A stretch of DNA of 39,892 bases from Cudoniella acicularis (Eukaryota > Ascomycota > Leotiomycetes > Helotiales > Helotiaceae), in assembly GCA_013054445.1 (NCBI GenBank), contig JAAMPI010000388.1, positions 1 through 39,892 of the forward strand, written 5' to 3'. Shown in pieces: positions 11,059 through 20,364 of the stretch. Position 1 is the first letter of the stretch; each line of letters opens with the position of its first letter. Position numbers and translations under genes: made by a program. The notes below the pieces were generated by a model. That model saw nothing but the letters and a program-made list of their open reading frames with translations. It had not been told where the DNA came from and searched no databases.

Positions 11059-12251
11059 TCAGATCTCGTCCTCGTCCTCGGACCACTCATTCTTGATGAA
11101 GGCCTCCTCGTTGTCCTCCTCCTCCTCCGAGTATCGCTAATTGTTGATGACATAGTTATGGCGGTAACGCATGTATGAATTCATGTCTACAGTCTCCTCA
11201 TTAGCATCCTCTGAGTCTGAATATGGTTCATTCTTGATAGAAGAGTTGTGATCGTACTCCGAGTCAGTGTATGGCTCAGCCTGGATAGAAGAGTTGTGAT
11301 CATAATCCGTGTATGAATAAATGTCTGAGGCCTCCGTAATAACATTCTCTTTGTCCGAGCATGGCTCATCCTTGATATAAGACATGTGATCACCCTCCGA
11401 GTCCGTGTATGGCTTAGCCTGCATGGAAGAGTTTCGATCATAATCCATGTAGGAATTCACGTCTCTGGTCTCCTCATCGGCCTCTTCGAGGTCGTTTGAC
11501 TCAACTTTAATGGTGGTTAGGCGGGCCGGTCCATCGTGTCTATTGATCTCGTCAGCTATACTCATATCTAAGTTCTCATTGTTAGCCTCGTCCTCGCCAT
11601 TGGCATTTGAAGTCTCCTCAGGGACAAGGAAGTCCTCGGTCACAATTGAGCGATTGTTCTTTTCACAACGGCGGAGGTATAAATCTGTCGTAAAGCCTCT
11701 GGGAAATTCCACTGCTTGTTCATTGAATTGAAGCTATCCTCTTCATATGCCAACTCTGTGAGATACTGAACGTGGACGAAGAATTTTCGGAGCATGTTGT
11801 TTTCCTCGGTTTGATCATACAACATGTCCAAACAATGGAGAGGGAGTTCAAGGTCATCACCGAAGATCTCAATGATGATTCACATAGCGTAGTTCTGCAA
11901 TTTCGGGATGTTCAATTTGGCAGCCAGGATCCAGAGTTCGACAAGATTCGTAGCTTGTTTCTTGTCGTGCTTGGATGACAAGACTATTCGTTGAAAGTAA
12001 ACCCACTGAGTGAGTAACTAGAAGGATGAGAAACTCGTGACGTTCATGAAGTAGGTCTTTCCTTGGATTCCGTGCAACTCAAGAACAGAAGAAAGGGGAC
12101 AAATCACCTCTTTATGGATAGAGAATCACTTTTGTGTCTGGCCGCTGCTGCTGACAAAGGTAATGAGATCGTCTCCCGCGGAGAAAGCAGGAGCTTTATT
12201 TTGTATCGCGGCCAAGAAGTTGGCGCCGGAGTAGTCAACGGGAATAGACAT
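11059..12251 (-). pseudogene. BTB/POZ-domain gene D, with four in-frame stops and a frameshift
   Basis: Reading from ATG 12251 one frame runs through the whole BTB fold but is broken by TGA at 12126-12128, TAG at 12018-12020 and TGA at 11880-11882. The flanking protein is still clear: GDDLITFVSSSGQTQK, FSIHKEVICPLSSVLELHG, LLTQWVYFQRIVLS, NLVELWILAAKLNIPKLQNY. The frame changes at about 11712-11720, where EFPRGF in the new frame matches KFPRGY of gene E. It then runs into an acidic repeat region and meets a fourth stop (TAG 11137-11139) before a final acidic tail ending at TGA 11059-11061. The nearest relative is gene E. By comparison with E and local context, TAG 12018 looks like a former CAG and TGA 11880 a former TGG, which are C-to-T or G-to-A changes. 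No intron is needed. Confidence 0.75.
11140..11470 (-). repeat. Repeat inside pseudogene D encoding an acidic repeat
   Basis: The C-terminal part of pseudogene D repeats a unit of the type Y-DYD-NSSxQAxPYTDSE, followed by a half unit DHxxxIKxEPxSD. Two long units of about 50 residues can be aligned, plus an extra half unit (YDHNSSIKNEPYSDSED). The protein is rich in Asp, Glu, Tyr and Ser. The copies remain similar although the gene is broken, so the repeat expanded fairly recently or the breaks are young. Confidence 0.65.
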
Positions 12252-13213
12252 TTTGATGTTAGTGCTGGAGATCGAAGATCACCACAAGTCGGTGTTGTCA
12301 TATTTGATTCCGGTTCGTAGATCGGTGAAGTGGTACCAAGTGCAAGGTGGAAGTGTTGTGTAGAAGAAGGGGAGGAGGAGGGTTAAAAATGTGGTAGCAA
12401 ACTGTTAAGTACTGACAGGGAAGGCAGCTCAGCCGATAAGCACTTCCCATGTTGTGTTTCAAGGTTGAATAACCTCCTGGATGCTTGTCAGGTTAGTCTC
12501 GCCTCAGTTGTCAAATTCCTGTTTCGCTGTGTTGAATGTGCTCTTGGACAGTGAAGCCGCACAACGCAAGCGAGCAGCAGAGACTTAACGCAATTGAAAT
12601 TTGAATGGACACGAGACAAACGCATTGAGCATGGACCAGTATACTGAGCCGTAATCGCTTATACAAAAATGCTCTCTGAGCCGTGCCTACTTCTCGCCCC
12701 TAGGTGAGGATAGGAACGCTATGACCTTTTAGGAACAGAATAGAACAGAACGAAACAATTATATTATAAAGAGGGAAGAGGAGAGGGGAGAAGAGGCAGA
12801 ACTCGATTCCTTTTTGAGAATAAAACAGGAGAAAACAGTAAGATGTGAAGATAAACAGGCAGGGAACAAAATAAGCAAGGAGAATGGTTTCACGCACTAC
12901 ATACAATTCTATTGGTCAGTTTTATTTGCAGTGAGTCGTGAAGATTCTGTCTATGCTGACTCCGTAGAGTGCTTCAAAATCAAAAAATGAATAAATCCAC
13001 GAACCAGAACTGCAAGACATGAAAACCTGATCCCCCCTCCCCCAAAAAGCTACTTGGGACCATGACACGGCAACAGCCGATAAACATCATCATCCCATGC
13101 AGGTCCGTCTACTCCTCCTAACCAAACCACCTTTCTCAATCATTCAGCATGCCTCGGGATTCCAGATCCAAACAACTAGAGGCCTCATATTTCAAATTCC
13201 AACTGGTATCAAC
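12252..13213. other. Intergenic region between BTB genes D and E
   Basis: No gene is recognised. A purine-rich stretch (about 12720-12870, AGAACAG and GGAAGAGGAGA tracts) gives a pyrimidine-rich minus strand, which could belong to a leader or promoter for minus-strand transcription. Nothing else is seen. Confidence 0.35.
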
Positions 13214-14081
13214 TTAAATAAGGCTGCCATCAGACTTGTTACCCTGGGCACGCTTGTCTGCTGGGACCGATTTGTCAACCTCCTCGAATCCTTTGAGGTA
13301 ATCCTTCACCTCTTCATCCTCCATCATCTCGAAATCGGCACTGACCTCCTTTCCCGGCATTTCGGAGACGAGGAAGAACTCAACAGATAGTCCGACAAGA
13401 TCCTCTTCCGCACATATTCGCTGGTGTAATACAAATTCGAGGAGATATCCTCTTGGGAACTTTACTGCGTTCTTCTCAAGCTCTTCACTGGATAGCGCAT
13501 CCACCAAGCTCCAAATAACCAGCTTCCGAATCATGCTGCCTTTCTCGGTGCTGGAATAAATGAAGTCGAGGCATTGAAGAGCAATACTTGGAGTCGCGTT
13601 CAAGATATCGTACAAGATCCTCATTATGTAGTTCTGAAGTCTGGGCACCAAAAACTTCCCGGCAAGAATCCATAGCTCGACCAGATGGATAGTGTTCTTT
13701 TCACCGTTATCGGATCGGAGGCTGATCTTATCAGAATACAGCCATTGAGTCATCAGACGGAATGAGGCGATGCTTGTTCCTTCAAGGGTGCATGTGAGCT
13801 TTGGTAGCTCTTCGTGGTTGGATTCGAGGTGGCCAAGAAGAGAGTCACCATCGTCGTTGTCTTCCGCTTGCGCACTGGCCGGTGATTCGACAGTCTCATC
13901 GAGGTCATATTTGATGCTAGGGAAGTGTTGACATACTACCTCCTTGTGAATGAGAAAGTGGGTTTGTTTATCATCTTCTCCGACAATGAAGGTAACGAGA
14001 GCACTGGGTTCGAGGAAGGGGGGGGATAATATTCATCGTAGCGTTGATGAAAGCGTTACCGGCTGGTACGAAGGACGACAT
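13214..14081 (-). CDS. BTB/POZ-domain protein E, with a frameshift in a C8 run
   Basis: Starting at ATG 14081, the N-terminus (MSSFVPAGNAFINATMN) leads into a run of eight C on the coding strand (14018-14025). The frame then shifts by one. With seven C a single 288-aa frame results: LVTFIVGEDDKQTHFLIHKE, an acidic insert with Asp/Glu runs, SFRLMTQWLYSDKISL, HLVELWILAGKFLVPRLQNY, FPRGYLLEFVLHQRICAEED. No GT-AG intron that restores the frame was found (the obvious GTAACG..CCCAG candidate is 56 nt and leaves the wrong phase). The rest of the frame is clean, so this is either a very young null allele or a homopolymer sequencing error. The closest paralogue is pseudogene D. Confidence 0.65.
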
Positions 14082-16049
14082 CTTTGGTGACGAGATGCTG
14101 ACAACTGTGAAAAAGATCCGGATTAGCTATGGAAAGCGGGAGCGACTGGCGCGAAATAGGTTTACACTGCGCGTTCTAGAGAGAAGCTAGGAAGTCGAAA
14201 ACTACCGGAAAAGTCAAGGTAAATCTTGCTGAAGAGGATTACAAGGCAATGATTTCTTCTCGAGCCGTCGGTTGGAGATAAACCAAGTCGAAGTTGCGTT
14301 GTCGGAGAAGTTGGATGTGGGAGTGTGGAAGTATGGAAGTGCCGGAAATTTATATGGAAGATGGAGAGGCATGGCAGTGAACCCTCAACTATTTACACCC
14401 CGGCGCTAAGCGAATTAATTTCCTCTTTACGCGTGTCCGAATTGAATAGCCTCTATTCAATTAAAGTTGTCGGACTATTTCCTCAGTTCTATTGAATAGG
14501 CTTTTGTGTAGCAAGGACTAAAATAACATGGACTTGAATATACGTAATGCAAAGACGGGTAGTTGTTGACAGGCTACTTTGCCAACTTGCTTTCGACCAT
14601 AGATTATTCAATTGACAACTTGACCATAGTATACATCTCTTAACCACTTACTACAACCTCTAGATAGGCAAAATCACAGACTTGCAAGATACAAGCCTCG
14701 TACTAAGGAGTTCAGAAAATCAACTCCAGTACTGGCTGACTACCTAAAGTAGCTAGAAACGTTTTTCCGAAAAATAAATTCACGCTGAAGTGGGAAAGGC
14801 TTGAGAAGTACTCAGTCGGGTACTTCTGATTTTTAAGGATAAAAGAACTCCCAAATGCATTGCTTAAAAGAAGCTTAATATATCGACAGTAGGACAGTGA
14901 TTTACAGAGCTCGACATGTTAAGTTATCTTGTAGTCTATTAGGGATTTCATTTGACTCAATATTTGGTGTGAAACTTCTAATTAACGCAGCTGAGTGATT
15001 TTGCCATGCAAGAGTCCTATGTGCTAGTAGGGCCACAAACTCTCCCACTTTAGAGGGGAACTTGTCCTTGATATGAATGATGAGGACGTGTGAATTTATG
15101 ATGCCGAAGGTTGAGGCCTTGCATACAGCTCTCCAACCGTAAGATTTCGTCACAAGAGGAGGATCTCTCACACGTGAAAGTCACTCACCAGAAGGGGAAA
15201 CTCGACGGGAAAACATAAGTCTCTTACAAGGGAAGAATTACTGACAAACGGAGAAACTCCCACAATTGTACAGACTTTCACAAGAAAACCACATATTCTA
15301 TCCAAACGAAGAAACACCCACAACTGCACAAACTTTCACAAGAAATCGACACATTCTATTCAATTATCAAACATCCTTTCTTCTCTTTCCACATCTACAT
15401 TCTTAACTACAACGTAAGTCTCTATGTGGTATGCCCTGTTTACAAATCATATGGCACGTACTGACTAGCCCCCAGGATATCAAAAATATCGTAATCCTGG
15501 TCAAGGTCCTGCTGATGCCGGTGTTGCAATTTGTAGGTGAGGTCCACGTGGTCGTCCGGCTGACCTAGTCGTTGGTTAGACCCGCCGTGGGGAGAGAGGG
15601 GGTGGGAGGGTAGGGTAGACTCCCCCCCTACCGTTTATTTGCGTTCCCTGTTTGTTTTTTGGTAGTTTTTATATCCTTGGGTTCGGGTTTGCGCTTTTGC
15701 GGGTGTGTTGGGGGGTAGGTGGACTCCTCCCCCTATATACTACCATGCGGCGTTTATTTTGTCTATTTGCTCTGCGGACCTCCCTTTTCGAAATGAAATT
15801 CTTGTGGAAAGGGATGGGAGTTATGATTAAGATTATCACAAATTCACAATGCTATCTCAGTAGCACAGATTTTGTTTTTTTTAACCTTTACGAGTGGAGG
15901 TTTGACGCCAGCGAAATGGGATTGTTGGAGAGAAGAGATAGGAAAGGTAAAATGGCCCATTTGATAGTGCATTTCTATTTTTGAATGAAGAGAACAAACA
16001 TTCCAACGGTCATCCGGTATGGTGATCAGAGTCTTTTCTCTTCGATGTA
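14082..16049. other. Intergenic region with a 58-bp duplication and a possible orphan transcript
   Basis: No recognised protein. The stretch contains a 58-bp tandem duplication (listed separately). It also contains a pyrimidine-rich segment (15370-15400) followed by a well-formed intron-like signal: GTAAGT at 15414, TACTGAC at about 15459-15465, and CCCAG ending at 15475. The sequence downstream opens no long reading frame. A short non-coding transcript or a small unrecognised gene is possible. GT-rich and poly-C stretches follow at about 15590-15630. Confidence 0.35.
15245..15360. repeat. Tandem duplication, 2 x 58 bp
   Basis: Copies at 15245-15302 and 15303-15360 share CAAACG-AGAAAC, CACAA-TG-ACA and ACTTTCACAAGAAA, with roughly nine or ten substitutions between them. 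A third, weaker copy may lie just upstream (about 15191-15240; GAAACTC .. CTCTTACAAG). Confidence 0.75.
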
Positions 16050-17677
16050 TTACTTCCAAACCTGCTTGACAAACTCTTCCACATCTTCCATCAACAAAGC
16101 AGGCTGTTCCAGCGCCGCAAAGTGACCTCCCTGTCATAAAGTCAAAGAATCAGCAAACTAGATCAAATACCATTGCTAATTTCGAACTTGGTAGCAGAAA
16201 TAACGTACCTTGTCATGTTCCCTGTAAAACACCACATTTGCCTCTTTCTCTGCCCAGATTTTTGGGATTGGCGTGATTTCTTTGGGGAAAGATGAGTACC
16301 CCACTGGCTTTTGTATATATGCTGTTGCGGATTTTAAAGGGGGTTCAAATCGCTGCGTTTGTGAAGAGGGGTTGTTAGCTTTCAATCGCGTGGGCTCGGC
16401 GGTGATGAGATGATAGGCAAAAAAATTTCAGGGAAGAAACATAATACGGAAAAGTCGGGAAGCAAAGGCGAACGTAAGATCTTACCCCTCGATAAGGATA
16501 AACAGAAGTTGGGAAAGTCTCCGTGAGCCAATAAAGTGTCACACTTTCCAAAATCTGTTCAAGCGATGGATCCTGATCTGACCACGCCAAGAACTTCTCA
16601 CCAATCCAAGCCAATAATGCCAGTGGGCTCGCTGCAAGAACGAAGCCGATCGTACTGGGTCGAGTTGCGTGTTCGAAAGCGTACGCGGTGCCGAACTTCA
16701 TGAAATCTTCTCCGCGCTTGAGGCCTTCTTGTTCTTGGGCCGTCAATGAGGAGGTTGGGTGGATTTCAGATGGAGAGTGGATGGGGAAGTAGTTCACGTG
16801 CGCCGCTGCACAAGTTCCATTAGTTCTAAATTGCAGAAAAGGAAGTGCAAGACTTGCCTTTACAAGACTCATATTCGGAGACTAATTCCCTCGCAACATG
16901 GCTCCCAATATCCCCTCCCTGAGCGATATACCCAGAACCAAAACCAAGATCAGTCATTAGCTGATTCATGATGGCGCAGATGTCAGCTTTGCTGAAGTCT
17001 CGGTTGAGTGGAGGAGGGGAGGAGAATGCGTAGCCGGGGTGGGAGGGCACAATGAGATGGTACGGGAGTTTTTGTGGCGTGTATTTCTCCTTCATTAATG
17101 ACAGAAGAGGAAGAAATTCCATGAAATTTCCTGGAAGCAACAATTAGAAAGCAGAAATTGGAGGATGCCATGGGGTGAGGTACCTGGCCAGCCATGGAAG
17201 AGAATGAGTGGAATTGCATCGATCTTGTCTGAGAATAAGGCCACGAAATGGATCTTATGTTCTTCTTTCCCGAGAACTACATCAGCGATAAAATTAGGGA
17301 ACGAATTGATATGTTCCTCGCACTTTCGCCTAGGATTCAAGACCACCTTAGTTCTCTCTGAATAAAAATTGCTCGGAGAGATAAATCAATTCGCACTGCC
17401 ACTCATTTACGTGATGGGTGTTGGTGATGGTGATGAACGGAAAAATCAAAACATACCAGTCAAACTCATCCTCCCAATACCTCTTAGCTTCCGTCATCCA
17501 TCGGCGACTAACGCCAAACCGCCCACCCTCTTGCAAACTCTCATACGTCGGAGCGGGAATCTTGGATGATTTCAAGAGCGCTTTGAGTTCCGACAACTGG
17601 TTTGCAGGTATGGAAACATTGAAGGGAGATGGGGTTTTGATTGCTTGGGTGGGAATTTGAGAGTACGGAATGGCCAT
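16050..17677 (-). CDS. Epoxide hydrolase, microsomal type (EHN + alpha/beta hydrolase)
   Basis: Six exons: 17677-17457, 17329-17184, 17130-16858, 16805-16486, 16352-16209 and 16130-16050, giving 394 aa. An EHN-type N-terminal segment (PFNVSIPANQLSELKALL, then RRWMTEAKRYWEDEFDW) is followed by the hydrolase fold. The oxyanion motif HGWPG is at residues 119-123, the nucleophile D196 in GGDIGSH, the probable acid E345 in FPKE, and the histidine H371 in GGHFAALEQP. This triad spacing matches the microsomal epoxide hydrolase family, which opens epoxides to diols. There is no obvious membrane anchor at the N-terminus. Intron 3 is best read with a GC donor (16857), although a GT six bases away keeps the frame. 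ATG 17677 gives the family-like start; ATG 17707 would add ten residues. No biosynthetic cluster is seen around it, so the role may be detoxification or catabolism. Confidence 0.82.
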
Positions 17678-19201
17678 GTTTTCCAGGCTCGAGAGAGAGG
17701 AAATCAAAACAAACAGAAGACCAAGATTGATGGAAAAGAAGGGTTTACGGAGTAGATTATCCCACGTGAGACCCTATTGACATTGATTAGATTAATAAGT
17801 AGGCACTCCCTTTCGATTACAGGCAGAGATTGGCCGGGCCAAGAGTGGGGTAAGAGCTGCAGACCAGCAGAAGCAACAGAACCAACAGACTTAAGACTGG
17901 AAAAAATAATTGATCTTTGGTGAAGTTGAAATGGTGATTCTATCGCAGAGAGGATCGCGATTCAAGGTATCAAGTCGTGCAAACCCAAGAAGGTCGCATT
18001 TCGGGGCGGCGGGGTAACTGGCCTTCAAAGGGCAATCTCAGCTAGCATAACCCTTTCAACAGAACACCTCAGTATGTTTTTAAAGAAAATCAAGATCTTA
18101 AAACAGTACACAATGAATGCTCTATCAATTCTCGATCAGGGTTAGAAATAAGCTATTCCCAATTGGAGGTCTTTCATAAATTATCCGATGTCACCCCACT
18201 TTCCAACAGTTGAGCATATCATCAAGAAACGGGTCACAAAGAATGCTCAGGAAAACTCAGAATCGGATGAAGAAGAGTCGAGTCGAAAACTTTTCATTTA
18301 CTCATCAGTGAAATGGGAAGCCACCAGAAACCCCACCCCCACAAACAGCCTGCCTGCCCGCTCTTCCCCTCCCCGGTTGAAACCCCCAAAATTATCTACT
18401 CGCTGCGAGCGTTGCAACACCGAGCGAAGCGTGCCAGTAGCAGAGCCAGCTGTACGATATAGCACTTCACAATCTTAACTCATTTCTACATTCGGACCTA
18501 CTCCACTCAGCAAACACAATCACTCAAATATTACTTTGATGTTATTAAATTCTACATCGCAGAAACAGCACCTGGGGTAGATGCCGATCAGGATTCAGGT
18601 AATGCTGATCGTGCAGTCACACGTAAGATTCAGTAAATGAAAATGAGGGAAAAAGGGGTGAGAAAAAAGATGTTCCATGGTTCATAGAACAAAAATTAGA
18701 TTTTATCTTCACCTGAGGGATTATTAGAATTCTTTTAGCTAGGCGCAAACTTTTGGCCAGCGCTTCTGGTTTGAACTTTGAAGTGTGTCCAGGATTTGCA
18801 AAATCAGTATGATAGAGCGGCCAATGACAAGTAGGCGTCGTTCGGGGCTTGTTGGCCAAGGTACAAACTACCCCGTGGAGGCCAATGTTCAACAGTTGGT
18901 CTGCTGTAGGGAAGTAAAGACAACTTATGCAAGGGCTGCAAGACGAGGAACATGATGGATACAAATTACTTTAAGTGCTCCTCAAATTAAATTGCAACTA
19001 TACAATTTCGAATCGAAGCTCATCTGGCTAATTAGGCCTTTTCACGGTTGGATATACCTGATGAGTGGTACATGACTTTCTCGGCTGATGCGAAGCTCTC
19101 CGCAGCAAGCAGTATACAAACTCGTCATTCCCCGCTCGGAAAATTCGCAAGGCGGTAATCATACCGAACGACAAACCTCTTCATTTTGAGAAAGACAAAG
19201 A
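17678..19201. other. Intergenic region, no recognisable gene
   Basis: This presumably contains the promoter of the epoxide hydrolase on its left. The frames at 18188-18478 (+) and 18617-18964 (-) resemble no family and have no clear splice extension. Nothing else is seen. Confidence 0.4.
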
Positions 19202-19510
19202 ACTCTTCTTGCCATTATTTTCCTACCAGTCGTCTTGGGTATAGCAAATTGCCCCTCCCGCCCAGCCGACCCCACCGAGCAATCATCTATCTTCGCAAGC
19301 TTTGTCCACAAATTCTACTATGCCAAAGATGTGAAGACGGCGTTCTTGGACCATGTAGATGTCTCGTATATCCAGCACAACCCGGGCGCACTCTCCGGAC
19401 GCCAAGTCGCCATTTGACACCCTCTCGCCCGTTATTTCAAACATCAATATCACAATCATGCACCAGGGGTTCGTGAACAGTGTGAGATAGATATACATCA
19501 AGTGGTATAA
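19202..19510 (+). pseudogene. Relic of a secreted SnoaL-like (NTF2-fold) protein
   Basis: The frame from about 19202 reads as a hydrophobic signal-peptide core (TLLLAIIFLPVVLGIA), then a mature part with FASFVHKFYYAKDVKTAF, VDVSYIQHNPGALSGRQVAI. The YIQHNP..SGR.. phrase is typical of the SnoaL-like polyketide-cyclase/aldol-condensation superfamily. After a stop at 19415-19417 the similarity appears to go on in another frame (DTLSPVISNINITIM, then WYKEN) with a further TAG. No ATG lies in frame just upstream. Frameshift, stop and missing start together indicate a decayed gene. The family call rests on a short motif. Confidence 0.5.
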
Positions 19511-20364
19511 AGAAAATACTTAGAGCATATTCATTATTCGTATTTGATCATGTTCAAACGAGTGATTTCAGTCATCTAAAGTCGAAAATAATACATAGAG
19601 AGAATCTCATAGGTTAGACTTGACTCCCTAATTACAGTGTTTCATTCGAGGCACATGTCTGAAAATTAGGCCACTGGATTTTTAAAGACGTAAAAGATGA
19701 ATTTCTTCAAATCTTCCGTCAGCAATCTTAAGCATATCAAGAGAGGTCCTAATCGTACTGAGGGAAAAGGAGAAAATATTGACATCGCACAGCCTGAGAT
19801 TTCCCGGTCCACACCATATCAAAGTAAGATTACATAGACTTTCCACTCCGAGAAAACGATTTAAGGATTCTTCAAACTGTACTCCACCAGATTAAGCGAC
19901 AATGAAAAAGGAGAGAGGACTATTTATGACGAAGAAGCTTGGAAACTAGACACCTTTTACTGTAAAATGTTTTTTGTTTAAATTTTGGAAAGACTCATAG
20001 AATGATTTACTTTGAAAACGGATGATGTGGCTACGCAGACATCTATGTATACCTAGATATTTAGACCACTTCGTACTTATCAGTACGCTTGGCATGCCCG
20101 ACTCGTAGTTGTTCTAAACACGGGTAGTTGTTCTGAGCACGAACCGTACTCGCAGTTCTGAGCATGAGCCGTACTCTATCGCTTAATTTCCCCGCTTTGA
20201 AATGTTCAGCGAAATCTTATCAGTGTCTATCACTTCATAAACCTGACCACAAGAAAGTATTGCTCGGGACTCTACAACAGAGAGCCCACACGCTTCCAAA
20301 CTTTCCAAGTTTTGAACCTATCGAATATTCTGCGATATCAGTCTGAGAAACGCATCATCCCAAT
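19511..20364. other. Intergenic region upstream of the SAP-like gene
   Basis: Only short frames without family likeness. A repeated GAGCACGAACCGTACTC / GAGCATGAGCCGTACTC pair occurs at about 20135-20176, a short direct repeat in the presumed promoter of the next gene. Confidence 0.35.

Noticed and set aside
14026..14081. GT-AG intron to rescue BTB gene E
   Set aside because: The GTAACG..CCCAG candidate is 56 nt and leaves the downstream BTB sequence in the wrong phase, so it does not explain the frame break.
18188..18478. 96-aa frame with a CERCNTERS motif
   Set aside because: A single short Cys pair with no second half of a zinc site and no splice extension to a larger gene.
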